From NCBI RefSeq assembly GCF_030272615.1, contig NC_081412.1, positions 683,772,583 through 683,836,582 on the forward strand: a stretch of 64,000 nucleotides of DNA. Reading direction: 5' to 3'. The notes under the pieces were generated by a model. The model saw only the letters and a program-made list of their open reading frames with translations, was not told the DNA's origin and ran no database searches. A program made the translations under genes and the position numbers. Shown here piece by piece: positions 24,061 through 34,896 of the stretch (position 1 is the first letter of the stretch; every line of letters starts with the position of its first letter). This stretch comes from Cryptomeria japonica (Eukaryota > Streptophyta > Pinopsida > Cupressales > Cupressaceae).

Positions 24061-25692
24061 GAGTGAAAATTGTTGGAATTCTTGTGTTAAACAATTTGAG
24101 TCGATAACGATATTCAACGAAAAATGAATATATGCAAAGCACCTATATTCACCAAGTTCAGAAAGTGAGTTGATTGTTATCGCCAAGTTGGTAAATAACA
24201 TAAGTAACCGATATGTTTTCATGCAAAGTTTTGACAACTTCTTCATCAGTAAGTTGGTGGAGTCCATATATAAAAAAAGAACAAACTAATTCACTTTATT
24301 TCAATATCCCACGGCAACTTGTGGATGGAGATTAAACCACCGATAGATAAAGATCCAATTATCATTAATGAAGTGTTGATGGCCAGATTATCGCTAAGTT
24401 GAAAGCATCAAATTACCAATATGTTTCTTCGCATAACGTGGGAAAATTTAAAGTTGTATTGACCCCTCATGATAAATGTAAATAACTTAGCAATCGCCTC
24501 CATGCACCGGCAAGTTAACAAGATACCAATACATGCTAAGTTGTTGTTCTTATCGGCAAAGGAGAATTTTAAAGAAAGAAGACCAAGAATCCCACATGGT
24601 GCATAAAAGACATTATTGTATCATGCTTTAAGAAGAATAGCCACGGTTTTGTTTCATTATCGCTGAGTTGGTGGGAATCATCAAATTACTGATACATTCC
24701 ATTCCTACGCACAACATGGAAAAACTTAAAGTCATGTAACTATTTCATACACCAGTGAGTTGGCCAACCTTAGCAAGATGCTGATACACTTCAACTTCTT
24801 AGTTTTCAGCGGTGATATGAGAGTGTTTTGAAAGATATCGCCTTCTCCTTAAACTTCCATCTAGCGGATTGAATACACCACGTGGCCATGAAGGAAGGCG
24901 GAAGTCGGTTTGTAACTACCTTCACCATTTGCTTTGCATGTCGATAAAGATGCATGCTATCATGCTCCCTAACTCCACTCCCGGGTATTGAAGATGAAAT
25001 GCTTGACTGCCATGTATTCTACAGATTATCGATAACAATAATTTAAAAAAAAACAGTGAATGAGATGCAAGAAAGGAGGATATGTGCTTTGCGTATCTAT
25101 CTACATATTATTTGCAGCTGAAACAACTACATGAGCATTACATGAATCCTCTGACTTAGTAGAAGACATAAAACCCAGAGTTTAAGTCTGCTATTCCTCC
25201 TCGTGGATGTGGAGAAATGAAGGTCTTGCAGAATGTATCGATGATGCACAAGAAGTACGCAGCAATGTATGGAGTCATCAGATGTTCCAGAGTTTCTCAG
25301 AAAGGATACTATCTTATGGACACCTATGAATAGCAATACACCACCTTCCATAGCGTCCTCACTCCTGCATGTAGATATGAAGGCTTTATAACAGTGCGTT
25401 GAGGGATTTGTTCAAATATTTCAAAGAAATACAACCATTATTGAGCTAAGTTCTGAGCATGAAAGGCCAATATTCTCTCCACCGGTGCAAAATTCAAGTG
25501 TTGAAAGTGGCTATAGACATTTATGAAAGCATACAGATTAAAGTTTTGATTATAGTCATGTCAGCCTACCTGTATATAAACTAGACAATATATGGGGTTG
25601 GGGTAATTTATTGAACATATCACTGAAACCTCAAAGTTTCAGTAACATTGACATAGAGGAATTCAATACAAAGGATCTGCAAAAATACCATC
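24061..25692 (+). other. Leader-like region before frame B
   Basis: About 1.6 kb with no gene lies upstream of the ATG at 25693. Its first 800 bp hold the dispersed motif array described separately (24170-24800). The rest holds only short frames. No LTR or primer-binding site could be recognised, so the 5' boundary of element B is unknown. Confidence 0.4.
24170..24800. repeat. Dispersed TATCGCYRAGTTGG motif array
   Basis: The motif ttatcgccaagttgg (24177) recurs as attatcgctaagttg (24386) and attatcgctgagttgg (24657). Weaker forms are cggcaagttaac near 24508 and cagtgagttggcc near 24753. Two longer blocks around 24386-24460 and 24657-24740 align over 80 bp (…atcaaattac-gata-…, then acatgg/acgtgg-aaaa-ttaaagt). 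Spacing is irregular at 100-270 bp. Confidence 0.55.
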
Positions 25693-26307
25693 ATGAAGTA
25701 CAAGGCTCAGGAGTATGAGTATGCCCCGATGATCACCACCATGATTCCAGAGGTTCATGATACCAAGATTGGGCATATTAGTTTGTAGGAAATCAAAAAA
25801 TTCTTCATGGAAGGCGATAGATCAAAGTTGTCCTATAGAGTGGCAGGAAGCGGTTTGATTGAAGCAGCATGTTTTCCCATAGCAATTCAATGTACAGATT
25901 TGATGATAGAATGCTCAAAAAGATATAATCTAGATGCAAGAGAGATAAGAGTTGCAGATGGATCCTTAATGGCCAAACTTGATGGAATTTCAATAGCTAT
26001 TATTCTTCATTTGCCATATAAGGAAAAGTTCACTCACATCGATAAGCAAAAAACTTACAAATACTTTAACAATAATAGAAGCAAATGCCTCAACAATCTA
26101 GCTAAAGAATGGATGGTTGTGCCACAAGGAGGATAGTCTCAGCTTCCAAAAACACTCCATGGTTCTCTTTTCATCAAAGAGAATTGTTACATGATTTTTT
26201 TACTCCATACAGTGACAGGAAGTCCTGACTCCACTGAGTTTGAAATGTGGATGTATCTCTTCATAACAGTCATCTCTATCGGTAAGCAATTCATTGACTA
26301 GGGCCAT
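25693..26307 (+). pseudogene. Long unknown frame B, first part (upstream of the element D insertion)
   Basis: The frame starts at an ATG at 25693 and runs to the insertion point with in-frame stops at about 25786 and 26134 and a TAG at 26299. A clear stretch is 25807-26136 (ECSKRYNLDAREIRVADGS, then KLDGISIAIILHLPYKEKF). The pattern 'I-x-I-x(4)-I-x-L-P' is like the FKITKEIIHLITGYP segment of frame A and the LIEINEDEFRKVFKLS segment of frame C. The same frame resumes exactly after the target duplication at 31439. No retroviral domain is present; the function is unknown. Confidence 0.65.
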
Positions 26308-26793
26308 TGTTGGTGTAAATAATTATTCATCATGGATATTATTACACTTACTTAAGTTTACTTAGGATAATGCATTTCATAGTAGTTTGGATATGAGACA
26401 CTTGGGTGTTTGTGCCACATTGGGATAGTGTGTGTAGGAGAAATTCCACCTCTTATGGTGTTGATCTTGTTATTACACTATCATATCCACTTATTGTGGA
26501 GTGATAATTCCACCTTCGGTGGGTGATCCACCTCATGTGGAATATTATATTATTTCTCCTACCTACCCACACCTATTTCCTACCTACCCTTGTTTCTTAT
26601 TGAGCCACATGTCATATTTGTGTGCTCATACATATCCCTAGCCTTGCCTATATAAGCAGGCTCATCTACATTGTATGTAACAACAACAATTATTGATCAT
26701 TTTCTATTGATGAGAATACAGTTTATTCTTGTCCCATATTATGTCTCTATCTTGTACATTTCAATGACTTCTTGATCTTGGCAAAATCCAACA
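26308..26793 (+). repeat. 5' LTR of element D
   Basis: The LTR has a clean TG…CA structure and a near-perfect partner at 30948-31433. A TATA box lies at 26649-26656. The right part holds acaacaacaat, possibly just downstream of the transcription start. Confidence 0.95.
26649..26656 (+). promoter_or_regulatory. TATA box in the element D LTR
   Basis: TATATAAG is followed by gcaggctc at the expected promoter position, about 140 bp before the LTR end. The same box is preserved in the right LTR at 31289-31296. Confidence 0.6.
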
Positions 26794-26805
26794 TGGTATC
26801 AGAGC
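26794..26805 (+). promoter_or_regulatory. Primer-binding site of element D (initiator tRNA-Met type)
   Basis: TGGTATCAGAGC directly abuts the LTR end, as in plant copia elements. Confidence 0.9.
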
Positions 26806-28441
26806 TATTGGAGTCTCATTGATTCGTCTTGAAGAGGCATTATTGTGACGTCAAGAGGCAGATCTGAGGAGCATCGTCATTTGGAGGCGTCCTAGACCAG
26901 ATCCGATCTCGCCATTGCGTCCGGAAGGCCATTTCCATGAATTTTGGTTATAAAGTTGGCCTATTTTGGTGAGGAAAATTTTTTTCCCCAATTTTGCTTA
27001 TCGTACGGATTTTTCGAATATTCCTATTAATTTTTTCAAAAAAAACATTTTTTTTTTCAGAAAATTTGTTTTGAAAAATCGAAAATCAAAAAAAAAATTG
27101 GAAAAATTCGAAAAAGATCAAAAAAAATTGAAAAGCAAAAATTTGAAAAGAAAAATTAAAAAAAAAAAGGATTTTTGGTTTGGGGGTCCGCAGACCCCCG
27201 TACCCTATACTTCGCAGGTGCGCAGAACGTACCTGTCAGATCGCAGTGTACCGCTCGTACTCCGGCGTCCTCGCTGTACCCTCCTGCTGGACTCCGCACC
27301 CGCGTCCCAGCTCCGGCAGCGCCCCACGACCCGAGCTCGGTCTCTGCCCGAGCACCTCCTCCCGGACACCGGCACCACTCACCGAGCACAGGCTCCCTCC
27401 ACTCCAGCACCTGCGCCCGTCCGCAACCTCCTCTCTGGCGCCGCTCCGAGCTTGGCCGACGCTCCCCGCTTCCACCTCCCTCCGCGTGCCCGCAACCATG
27501 TCAGCACCGGCAGTCAACGAACCCCGTACACGCAATCAGCCACGCGGACTGCCACGTCATTCGGACACATCAGTAACTGTACAGACACAGTCAGCTTCTC
27601 CGTCTGCCACGCATCATCGTACGGACCGCCACATCACCTTGCCACGTCGCATATTCCGTACAGTACGGACCGTACACCCAACAGGCCGAGTCAGCCGTCC
27701 GTACAGTACGGACGCACAGTCAGCCAGGAAGCGAAGTTTTGGCGACGGTCATACGGCCGTCAAATTTAACCCAGTGATTGCTGATGTCAGCACCACATCA
27801 GCAGGGTTTGAAAATTTTTTGACCCCCTCTCATTTGCATTTTTGATTTTGCAGTTCAACTTCAAATGGCCATAACTTGCTCATTTTTGCTCCTTTTTCGG
27901 TGCAATTTTTTTTGAAATGGGCTAGAATTTTGTGCTCTCCGCAGTGGTGAAAGAATTTTTTGATTTTGATGCATGGTTTTTTCAGAAAATGCAGTTTTTG
28001 GTGACTGTCCCTGAGTAATCCCAGTTTTTGCAACTTCAGAGGCTTCGTTTGGGGTCATCCGACCTCCTTTTTAGGTGCCATTTTTTTTGAAAGTGCGTAT
28101 TTTTTTCGTCTACTTTCACATGATGCTATCAGATTGATGTCATTGTAAGTAGAAATTGTACTTTCAGATCTTGGCCTTTTAAAGCTCTCTTGGTACTTGT
28201 ATATTTGCTTGAATCTCAGTTAGATTCATTGCACTATTGATTGAAGTTTCTTGTATCTCATTTGAGAAGTTGTAAAATTTGCATCATAAGTCCACTTTGC
28301 CTTGTTTTGCAAGTGGCTCATTGTAATCGCACTAAGTATAAAGTGCCAAAATCATCACTTTTGGGGGGGTACTTTGATTGATTGAATTTGGGGGGTGTCT
28401 CTTGTGCTTTTGTGCTCTTGTGTTCTTTCCTTTTTTCTGCT
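26806..28441 (+). other. Leader of element D with A-rich tract and GC-rich, palindrome-bearing core
   Basis: The 1.6-kb leader has three zones. First, 27000-27175 is extremely A/T-rich. Second, 27180-27770 is strikingly GC- and CpG-rich, opening with the perfect hairpin GGGGGTC-CGCA-GACCCCC (27182-27199) and carrying the palindrome CCGTACAGTACGG twice (27656-27668 and 27699-27711). Third, 27830-28440 is T-rich ordinary sequence. The GC-rich zone is open in three plus and two minus frames at once. That follows from its lack of AT-rich stop codons, so I do not call genes there. A role in RNA packaging, dimerisation or translation is possible but unproven. Confidence 0.7.
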
Positions 28442-30724
28442 ATGGGTTCGTCTAAGTTTCCTCTCTTAACTCCACATAACTATGCTACTTGGAAAATTGA
28501 TGCATGGAGTAAACTTATGGAAAAAGGACTCACTCATTACATTGATGGAACTATTGTTGCTCCAGCTGATCCTAAGGCTGATCCAGTTGGTCACTTAGAT
28601 TGGCTCACTAAAAATATCATGGCAATTGGTACCTTAAGAAAGTATGTATCAAAGGATCTCAGTTTTCATATTGAGAAATGCACTCTAATCAAGGATGCTT
28701 GGCAAAAGTTTCAAGACTTGTATGGTCAAGTTGATGAGATTAGGGGATATCAAATTGATAGTGATCTCACCATGTTAGATCCCAAGAACTTTGATACTAT
28801 ACAAGATTATGTCACTAAGGCAAATGAGTTGAGGGCACAACTCAAAGATTGTGGCATTGATAAGAAGGATACTCAATTGATATTCAACTTGATAGGGAAG
28901 CTTCCACAAGAATATGCAGCATTTGTTTCTAGTTTCCAAACTCATAGAATGACAATGGGTTCAAGCTACAAAATGCCTACATTTGATGCTTTCAATGAAA
29001 TGTTGATGATGGAACAAACTAAGTTGATAAGCATGGGCATTCTTAAGGCTTCTTCTAAGTCTCAAGCATTAGTGGCAAATCAAGGAAACAAAGGAAATCA
29101 AGGAAAGGACAACTCAAACAAGAAGAAATGGCAATCAAAGCCTAAGGATAAAGCATCATCTTCTCCACAACAAGGAGATTCATCTTCTTCCAAGAAAGAT
29201 AATTCACCAAAGAGAGAGAGACCTACTTGTGCTTATTGTAAAAAGATTGGTCATGAGGAACATCGTTGCCATACTAAGAAGATTGATGAGCTCACACATA
29301 TCATCAAAAAGCATAACATTGATTTGCCTAAAGTCTACAAGAAGGATGATTCATCAACTTCCACTTCCTCACATTCAAAAGGAAAAGGGCAAGCATTCAT
29401 GGCTTCTACAAGTGGAAAGACTCACTCTTTCGGAACAAGAAAAGGAAAAGCTCTATGTGCTACAACAAATCATACTTCAGAGAGATGGCTTCTAGATTCA
29501 GGGGCTTCTCATCATATGGCATCTTCACAGTCTATGTTCTCTACATTTGAGCCTTGCACCATGCCACAGATTTTGATGGGCAATCATACATACATGGATG
29601 TAATTGGGAAAGGATCTATTGACATTGGGGATAACTCCTTCAATGATGTGTTGTGTGTACCCCACTTGACAAACAATCTCCTTTCTATCTATCAAATCAC
29701 ACATGGTGCAACTAAGAGAGTTGTGGAGTTCACACCTGACTCAGTTTTTATTAGAGACATGGAGACTAGAGCTATCATTGCAACTAGGGTGGTTGATCAT
29801 GCATCTCGGTTATACTCCTTTTCAGATTTTGTTGATGATGATGATTTCACATTTGATGATTCTACACATGTTGATCACACTTATTGTGATGGTTCAGATT
29901 TTGAGGAGAACTTTGGACACTTGAATTTGGGGATTCTCACATGTGACCCCATTCTTGAGTCTTGTATTTCATCTTCTCATATTGATATCACATCACCTAT
30001 TGCACCTGATGATGCAGATAGTGCGACAGTTTTGCCTTCATGTGATTCAGTGCAGCAGGATATACATTGTCTTCCAGCTTCAGATTCATGGGATGATTAC
30101 TTGACAGATATTGCAGGTTTGTTTGTGGAATCCTACATTGCAGATTTGGGAGACATCATTGATGACATACATCTTCTCTTTGATGAAGATGATCCTTCTT
30201 CGATTGTTGCGAGGGCACACTCTGACCCTCTTGTTCATTCTCTACATGATCATTCTTTCGAGGTTGACATGATTGTGGATACTTATGTACAGCAGTTGGA
30301 GGAGGTCTCTTTATTTTTTGAGGAGACACATGAGTCTTTGGACATTGTTCTACATCCATCTCCACTAGATCTTGGAGTGCCTTTTTCAACAGTGTGGCAC
30401 AGTTTACCACCTTTGGAGAGGGTATCTTTCAGCATCGACATGGGGACACTTGAGCAGTTTTCAGAGATTCCTTTCATCATGAGTTTTCTTCATACATCTT
30501 CCCTTCATGATTGGGGAGACTTCATGGATACACCGTTGGTTTTGTTTCTTCCTAAGGGGAGGAATGTTGTTCGACGTTCATGGAGCAGTTTCTTCATACA
30601 CCGAGCTTCTATCATTGGTGCAGATTCTTCATTGAGGGATGATCATAGTTTGACTTCTCTTCTTCTCTCGTATGGGGGGGACCTTTTCCTCACATGGGGT
30701 TTTGTTCCTCACATACTTCTTTGA
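28442..30724 (+). CDS. Gag-protease protein with novel acidic C-terminal region (element D)
   Basis: This is the only long intact frame in the window. The first ATG of the frame is at 28442 (MGSSKFPLLTPHNYATWK); the frame is open 20 codons further up but only from a TTG. The product has 760 residues. Residues 5-200 are a copia-type Gag (…WKIDAWSKLMEKG, later KLPQEYAAFVSSF). A Lys/Ser-rich linker is followed by one CCHC zinc knuckle, CAYCKKIGHEEHRC, at about 262-275, which would bind RNA. An aspartic protease follows with the active site WLLDSGASHH at about 349. After the protease, from about residue 465, comes a tail of about 295 residues rich in Asp, Ser and His (FVDDDDFTFDD, LFDEDDPSS). It resembles neither integrase nor reverse transcriptase. 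The gene is likely expressed from the LTR promoter. Confidence 0.85.
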   Translation: MGSSKFPLLTPHNYATWKIDAWSKLMEKGLTHYIDGTIVAPADPKADPVGHLDWLTKNIMAIGTLRKYVSKDLSFHIEKCTLIKDAWQKFQDLYGQVDEIRGYQIDSDLTMLDPKNFDTIQDYVTKANELRAQLKDCGIDKKDTQLIFNLIGKLPQEYAAFVSSFQTHRMTMGSSYKMPTFDAFNEMLMMEQTKLISMGILKASSKSQALVANQGNKGNQGKDNSNKKKWQSKPKDKASSSPQQGDSSSSKKDNSPKRERPTCAYCKKIGHEEHRCHTKKIDELTHIIKKHNIDLPKVYKKDDSSTSTSSHSKGKGQAFMASTSGKTHSFGTRKGKALCATTNHTSERWLLDSGASHHMASSQSMFSTFEPCTMPQILMGNHTYMDVIGKGSIDIGDNSFNDVLCVPHLTNNLLSIYQITHGATKRVVEFTPDSVFIRDMETRAIIATRVVDHASRLYSFSDFVDDDDFTFDDSTHVDHTYCDGSDFEENFGHLNLGILTCDPILESCISSSHIDITSPIAPDDADSATVLPSCDSVQQDIHCLPASDSWDDYLTDIAGLFVESYIADLGDIIDDIHLLFDEDDPSSIVARAHSDPLVHSLHDHSFEVDMIVDTYVQQLEEVSLFFEETHESLDIVLHPSPLDLGVPFSTVWHSLPPLERVSFSIDMGTLEQFSEIPFIMSFLHTSSLHDWGDFMDTPLVLFLPKGRNVVRRSWSSFFIHRASIIGADSSLRDDHSLTSLLLSYGGDLFLTWGFVPHILL

Positions 30725-30947
30725 GAGTTCTCTTGTATAGCTTTCATCTCTCTTTTTGGGGGAGGGTTTTTTCCCATTGGGTTTTTCTCTCTTTCCCCAC
30801 TTTGTGAGAGGTTTCATTGCATTGGTTTGCATGCATTTGCATTTGTGCATGGGTACCTAACATGGCCTCGTAGCCGGGACCCATCTTGCATTGCTTAGTT
30901 GCATTGTAGACTTAAGTGCATTCCCCTAAGTTGCACTTAAGGGGGGG
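30725..30947 (+). other. 3' untranslated part and polypurine tract of element D
   Basis: About 220 bp with no frame. It ends in cttaaggggggg (30936-30947 region), the G-rich polypurine tract next to the right LTR. Confidence 0.75.
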
Positions 30948-31433
30948 TGTTGGTGTAAATAATTATTCATCATGGATATTATTACACTTACTTAAGTTTA
31001 CTTAGGATAATGCATTTCATAGTAGTTTGGATATGAGACACTTGGGTGTTTGTGCCACATTGGGATAGTGTGTGTAGGAGAAATTCCACCTCTTATGGTG
31101 TTGATCTTGTTATTACACTATCATATCCACTTATTGTGGAGTGATAATTCCACCTTCGGTGGGTGATCCACCTCATGTGGAATATTATATTATTTCTCCT
31201 ACCTACCCACACCTATTTCCTACCTACCCTTGTTTCTTATTGAGCCACATGTCATATTTGTGTGCTCATACATATCCCTAGCCTTGCCTATATAAGCAGG
31301 CTCATCTACATTGTATCTAACAACAACAATTATTGATCATTTTCTATTGATGAGAATACAGTTTATTCTTGTCCCATATTATGTCTCTATCTTGTACATT
31401 TCAATGACTTCTTGATCTTGGCAAAATCCAACA
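30948..31433 (+). repeat. 3' LTR of element D
   Basis: This is the partner of 26308-26793, identical except for one base that I could find. It is followed by the target duplication GCCAT. Confidence 0.95.
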
Positions 31434-31438
31434 GCCAT

Positions 31439-34076
31439 CTCATCAGCAACTTTATAGATGACCAATTAGGGCACTTCAAAACAAGTCAACGCTTCCATAT
31501 GACCTCTTACTTGATATATGCTATTGCTAATTTGAGGTCATGGCCAAGGTTAAGTATTAATGGTGTCCTGAATCAAGAAACTGAAGTTTACCATTATTAC
31601 AAGCAATGGTAACTTGAGGAAAGCTTTGTGTATTTCAGGTGGGTGAATGATGCTTTCACAATGTGGGCAGTAAGGTTATTACAAGGAGACATTGCCATCA
31701 GAATATCAAAGGAAGCTGCTAAATTGATAAAGAAATATGGAAGTTTCTTCATCCAGTTTCCGAGATTTACCTATATTCGAGTAGGAGGATTTGAAGGTTA
31801 TCCACTCAAGTTACCCAGATATGTTGATGATAAGCTCATTTTAGTTGAGCTTTGTCGGCAATTGGTTTCAATTCAAAAGAAATGTAGAGATAGAAAAAAT
31901 AAAGGGGTAGCCTTTCCCATTTGTCTCAGGCACTATAGATGTGATTCAAGTTCAAGAGCAGATGAGACAGAAAAAGCTTTATCTAAGATCAACTTGTATC
32001 CATACCAGATGAGGTTCCCTTTTGATAGCAAGGGTTATGTCAAGAACAGCTTAAAGTTAGGCCCTAGCTATTTTCATTTTCCTAACCTCAAAGACTTTTG
32101 GGAAGATTGTGAAGATGAGTTCGAGGTTAGAAAAAGAGATTGGACAAGGTTAACTTTGAAGCAAATGAAAGATTTCAAGATGGATTGGACCATAGAAGGC
32201 ATTGAAGATGATGGATCTGATTTGATTGATCCTATCTATTTTGAGCAAGTCCAGTCCTAGCCACTTCCCAATTTGAATTGGGCAGATCCGGAAATGAGAG
32301 ATGTCAGAGAAAGAACAAGTTTTGTAATCAAGAATTTTGAAGCCTGGATTAAGAAGAAGATTACTCAAATGACTGCTACCAGACCAACAAAGGAAACTCC
32401 AAGAAGGAAAGGAAGTCAGCTTGAGAGCTCTATGTCATTGCATTCTTCCCATACTCCAGCTAGGGATACTCCTTACCAAAATACTCAAGGAAGTGATGGA
32501 GATGAAGACCCTCCAAGGAGGAACAATCTTCAAAACACATGTGGTGATGAACCCCGACAAAAGAGGAAGAAATCCAGAGCAAAAGACATAGAAGAAAATT
32601 CTATTGCAAGTCAAGTAAAGGAAAGTGGAAATTCTGGATGACACAAGATTTGATGATGGAATGCATTCCATATCTCCCTCAGTCCCTATTGAATCCCTAC
32701 GACAAGAAGCACAACAAAATACTTTAGTCATGGATTCATCATTTCCAAGAAATCCAAGTGATCAATTTGAATAAATCAGAGAGGTGACTACAACACTGGT
32801 AGCAAGACAGGAAAACATCCAAGAGTCCACAGAAAATTCTTCATTCCCATGGTTAGAACAAAGTCTATTGAAGAAGAGGAAGGTAGAAAAGCTAGTGGTA
32901 CCTGAATTTAGTAGCATATTTGATCTCTTTGAAAGAGCTGAAAAATTGAAGAAAATCAAAGTATCCTCAAGAATAAAGACTGATCCAAATTCAAGGAATA
33001 TGTGCTTAGAGATTGCTCAATCCATATCTGAGAAGGATACAAATGAGGCCACCTCTGTGGACTTTGTTGTGACAAAGATTGATATGGGACCTTCTTCTCA
33101 TGAGTCTAATATTTAGAATTTTAATGTGATGGCAGCCAGAATGGTGGAGAGAAGTGAAAAGGATAAGCAATCCAAGGATCAATTGAAACAACAAGTGCAC
33201 ACTTTGTCTTCTTACTTGAGATCCGTAGTTGATACCTCCACTATGCCACTAAGTGTAGATCGCCAGCCAATTATATTTACACCAGAAGGAGTAATTGAAA
33301 GGAATGTTATGGATGATCTTCAAAAATACCAAGCCTATGGAAAGGTAATTGAAGGTTGGGTAGAAAAGGTCAAAACTCTTGCATGTGATTTCCTAGTCCA
33401 AGCAAAATCTATCCATGATGAGGCCTTAATAAAGAAAAATACTATTGAGAAAGACTTGAAGAATGTCAAGAAAGAGGAAACAGCTCGGAAGGAAATTGTG
33501 AATGATTTCAAACAAATTATAGAAATTGGAATGGACACCCTTGCAACTGAGAAAATCCTGCCTAGTAATGAAAAAGATTATCTAGAAATATGGATAGAAA
33601 GCATTAACTGGAAACTAGTGATCATAGATCAAGTTTCATCAGAGTTAGAAAGGCTCATGCTTTCATGTGATCAAGTGTGTACCAAAATCCAAGGACAACT
33701 CACTGGTCTTCTCCCAGATGTGACATTGATGGAAGATTTGTAGGTGTTACAGAATAGCTTCCAGAACATGGTAGTTCAGCAGCTTTTTAATAGGACAAAC
33801 TTCAATGAAAATACCATGGAAAGATTGATTGATATTTACTCTTCCTTGAGAATCTCTATGTCTCAAATACTCAGCATGGTGACAGAACTAAGTGGCATTC
33901 ATAGAAACTTGAAGACATGGAAAATGAGGATAGCCAACATCCTAATTCCCAAAGGAAAATCTGTCACTTCAGCCATCCAACTTTTCAGAATCTTCAAAGA
34001 CAAAGGACCTGGACAACATAATGTGCCTACAGAAGCGACAACCTCATCGGCAACGCAAGGAGTTAGCTTAGAATAA
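31439..34076 (+). pseudogene. Long unknown frame B, second part
   Basis: The frame resumes after the element D target duplication (HLISNFIDDQLGHFKTSQRF, then MTSYLIYAIANL). It runs to 32641 with two in-frame stops, shifts frame between about 32640 and 32780, and continues to a TAA at 34074 with two further stops. The total over both parts is about 1,080 codons. 31628-32260 is compact and clean. 32350-32600 is basic and Ser/Pro-rich with RQKRKKSRAK, a nuclear-signal-like cluster. 33126-34076 is charged and helical, probably coiled coil (…KKNTIEKDLKNVKKEETARK). Frame A has the same layout. No retroviral enzyme motif is found; the function is unknown. Confidence 0.7.
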
Positions 34077-34079
34077 GTG

Positions 34080-34872
34080 CAGAGTTGCATTTTGTATGGT
34101 CTTCATTTTTGTTGTGTTACTCGCATCATGTTTTTCTCTTTCTTTGTAAATAACTCTCATGGTCGAGTTTCCTTTTCTCTCATCTCTATTTCTGTATTGT
34201 AATAAAGGATAATCTTGGCTCTTTTCATATGAGGTAGTTATCCTAAGTTCTCATTTTGGGTAGTTATTCTAAGTAGTTATTTCTCCCAAAGTTGAGGAAG
34301 TTATTTCAAGTAGTTGAGGAAGTTATAAAGTAGTTATAAAGGTGGTTAGGGTAGTTACCTCAGGTGGTTACCACTTCACCTATATATACCTCATTATTGT
34401 TCAATGTGAAGGGGGATTCCACTTTTTCACAAGCTTTGCATGAGAGACTTGGATAGTATTATTCAAGCAATTAAGCAATAGAGATCAATTTGGATGTGTG
34501 TTCAACTTATTCTCATGGGTTATTATCAATGTTCTTATGTTTAATTGATGATTACCTAATGCTTTCTCTTTAACATTGAATGTGGAGAAGATTATTTCAA
34601 GTTGTGGTATCTCAAACTTGATTATATGGAATTTATTTTAATCTAGATTCATACCTTGTATGGCGTTCAATCTTTCTTTATTGTTTGTTCTTAAAAAATT
34701 TTGAAAAATCCAAATACCCTCATTATACGAGGGAGCTGCCCCTCTCAAATGCGGAGAAGAATTACCATTTCTTTGTGATTCTTCAACTGTTGTGAACGTT
34801 TTGTTGCTAATTACAGGGCAAAATAGAGTTTTTCAAGAAAGTTTCTTAAAGCAACAAATCCGTTTACCAACA
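34080..34872 (+). repeat. Probable LTR of gypsy element F (left edge uncertain)
   Basis: The right edge is placed at 34872 (…tttaccaaca), just before a gypsy-type primer site. A TATA-like ctatatatacc lies at 34379-34389, about 480 bp before the edge. Short direct repeats of gtagttat / gaggaagttat occur at 34230-34370. The left edge is not defined: it lies somewhere between the end of frame B at 34076 and about 34200. I found no second copy in the window. Confidence 0.5.
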
Positions 34873-34878
34873 GATTTT

Positions 34879-34896
34879 TGGTGACTCTGTTGGGGA
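34879..34896 (+). promoter_or_regulatory. Probable primer-binding site of gypsy element F
   Basis: TGGTGACTCTGTTGGGGA lies six bases after the proposed LTR edge. It resembles the TGGCGACTC-TGGGGA primer sites seen in plant gypsy elements. I did not assign the tRNA. Confidence 0.6.

Larger units (their letters stand above)
26308..31433 (+). mobile_element. Element D: very young non-autonomous gag-protease LTR retrotransposon
   Basis: Two 486-bp LTRs (26308-26793 and 30948-31433) begin TGTTGGTG and end ATCCAACA. By eye they differ at a single base (G at 26677, C at 31317). The target duplication is GCCAT (26303-26307 and 31434-31438). A tRNA-iMet primer site and a G-rich tract flank the interior. 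The interior holds a GC-rich leader and one intact frame encoding Gag, protease and an acidic tail. Integrase, reverse transcriptase and RNase H are absent, so the element depends on a helper. One difference in 486 bp argues for very recent insertion. It interrupts frame B without any other change. Confidence 0.95.

Noticed and set aside
27156-27845. Five overlapping open frames on both strands
   Set aside because: The GC-rich composition of the element D leader lacks stop codons in any frame; no motif, no consistent start, and the sequence lies upstream of the real Gag.
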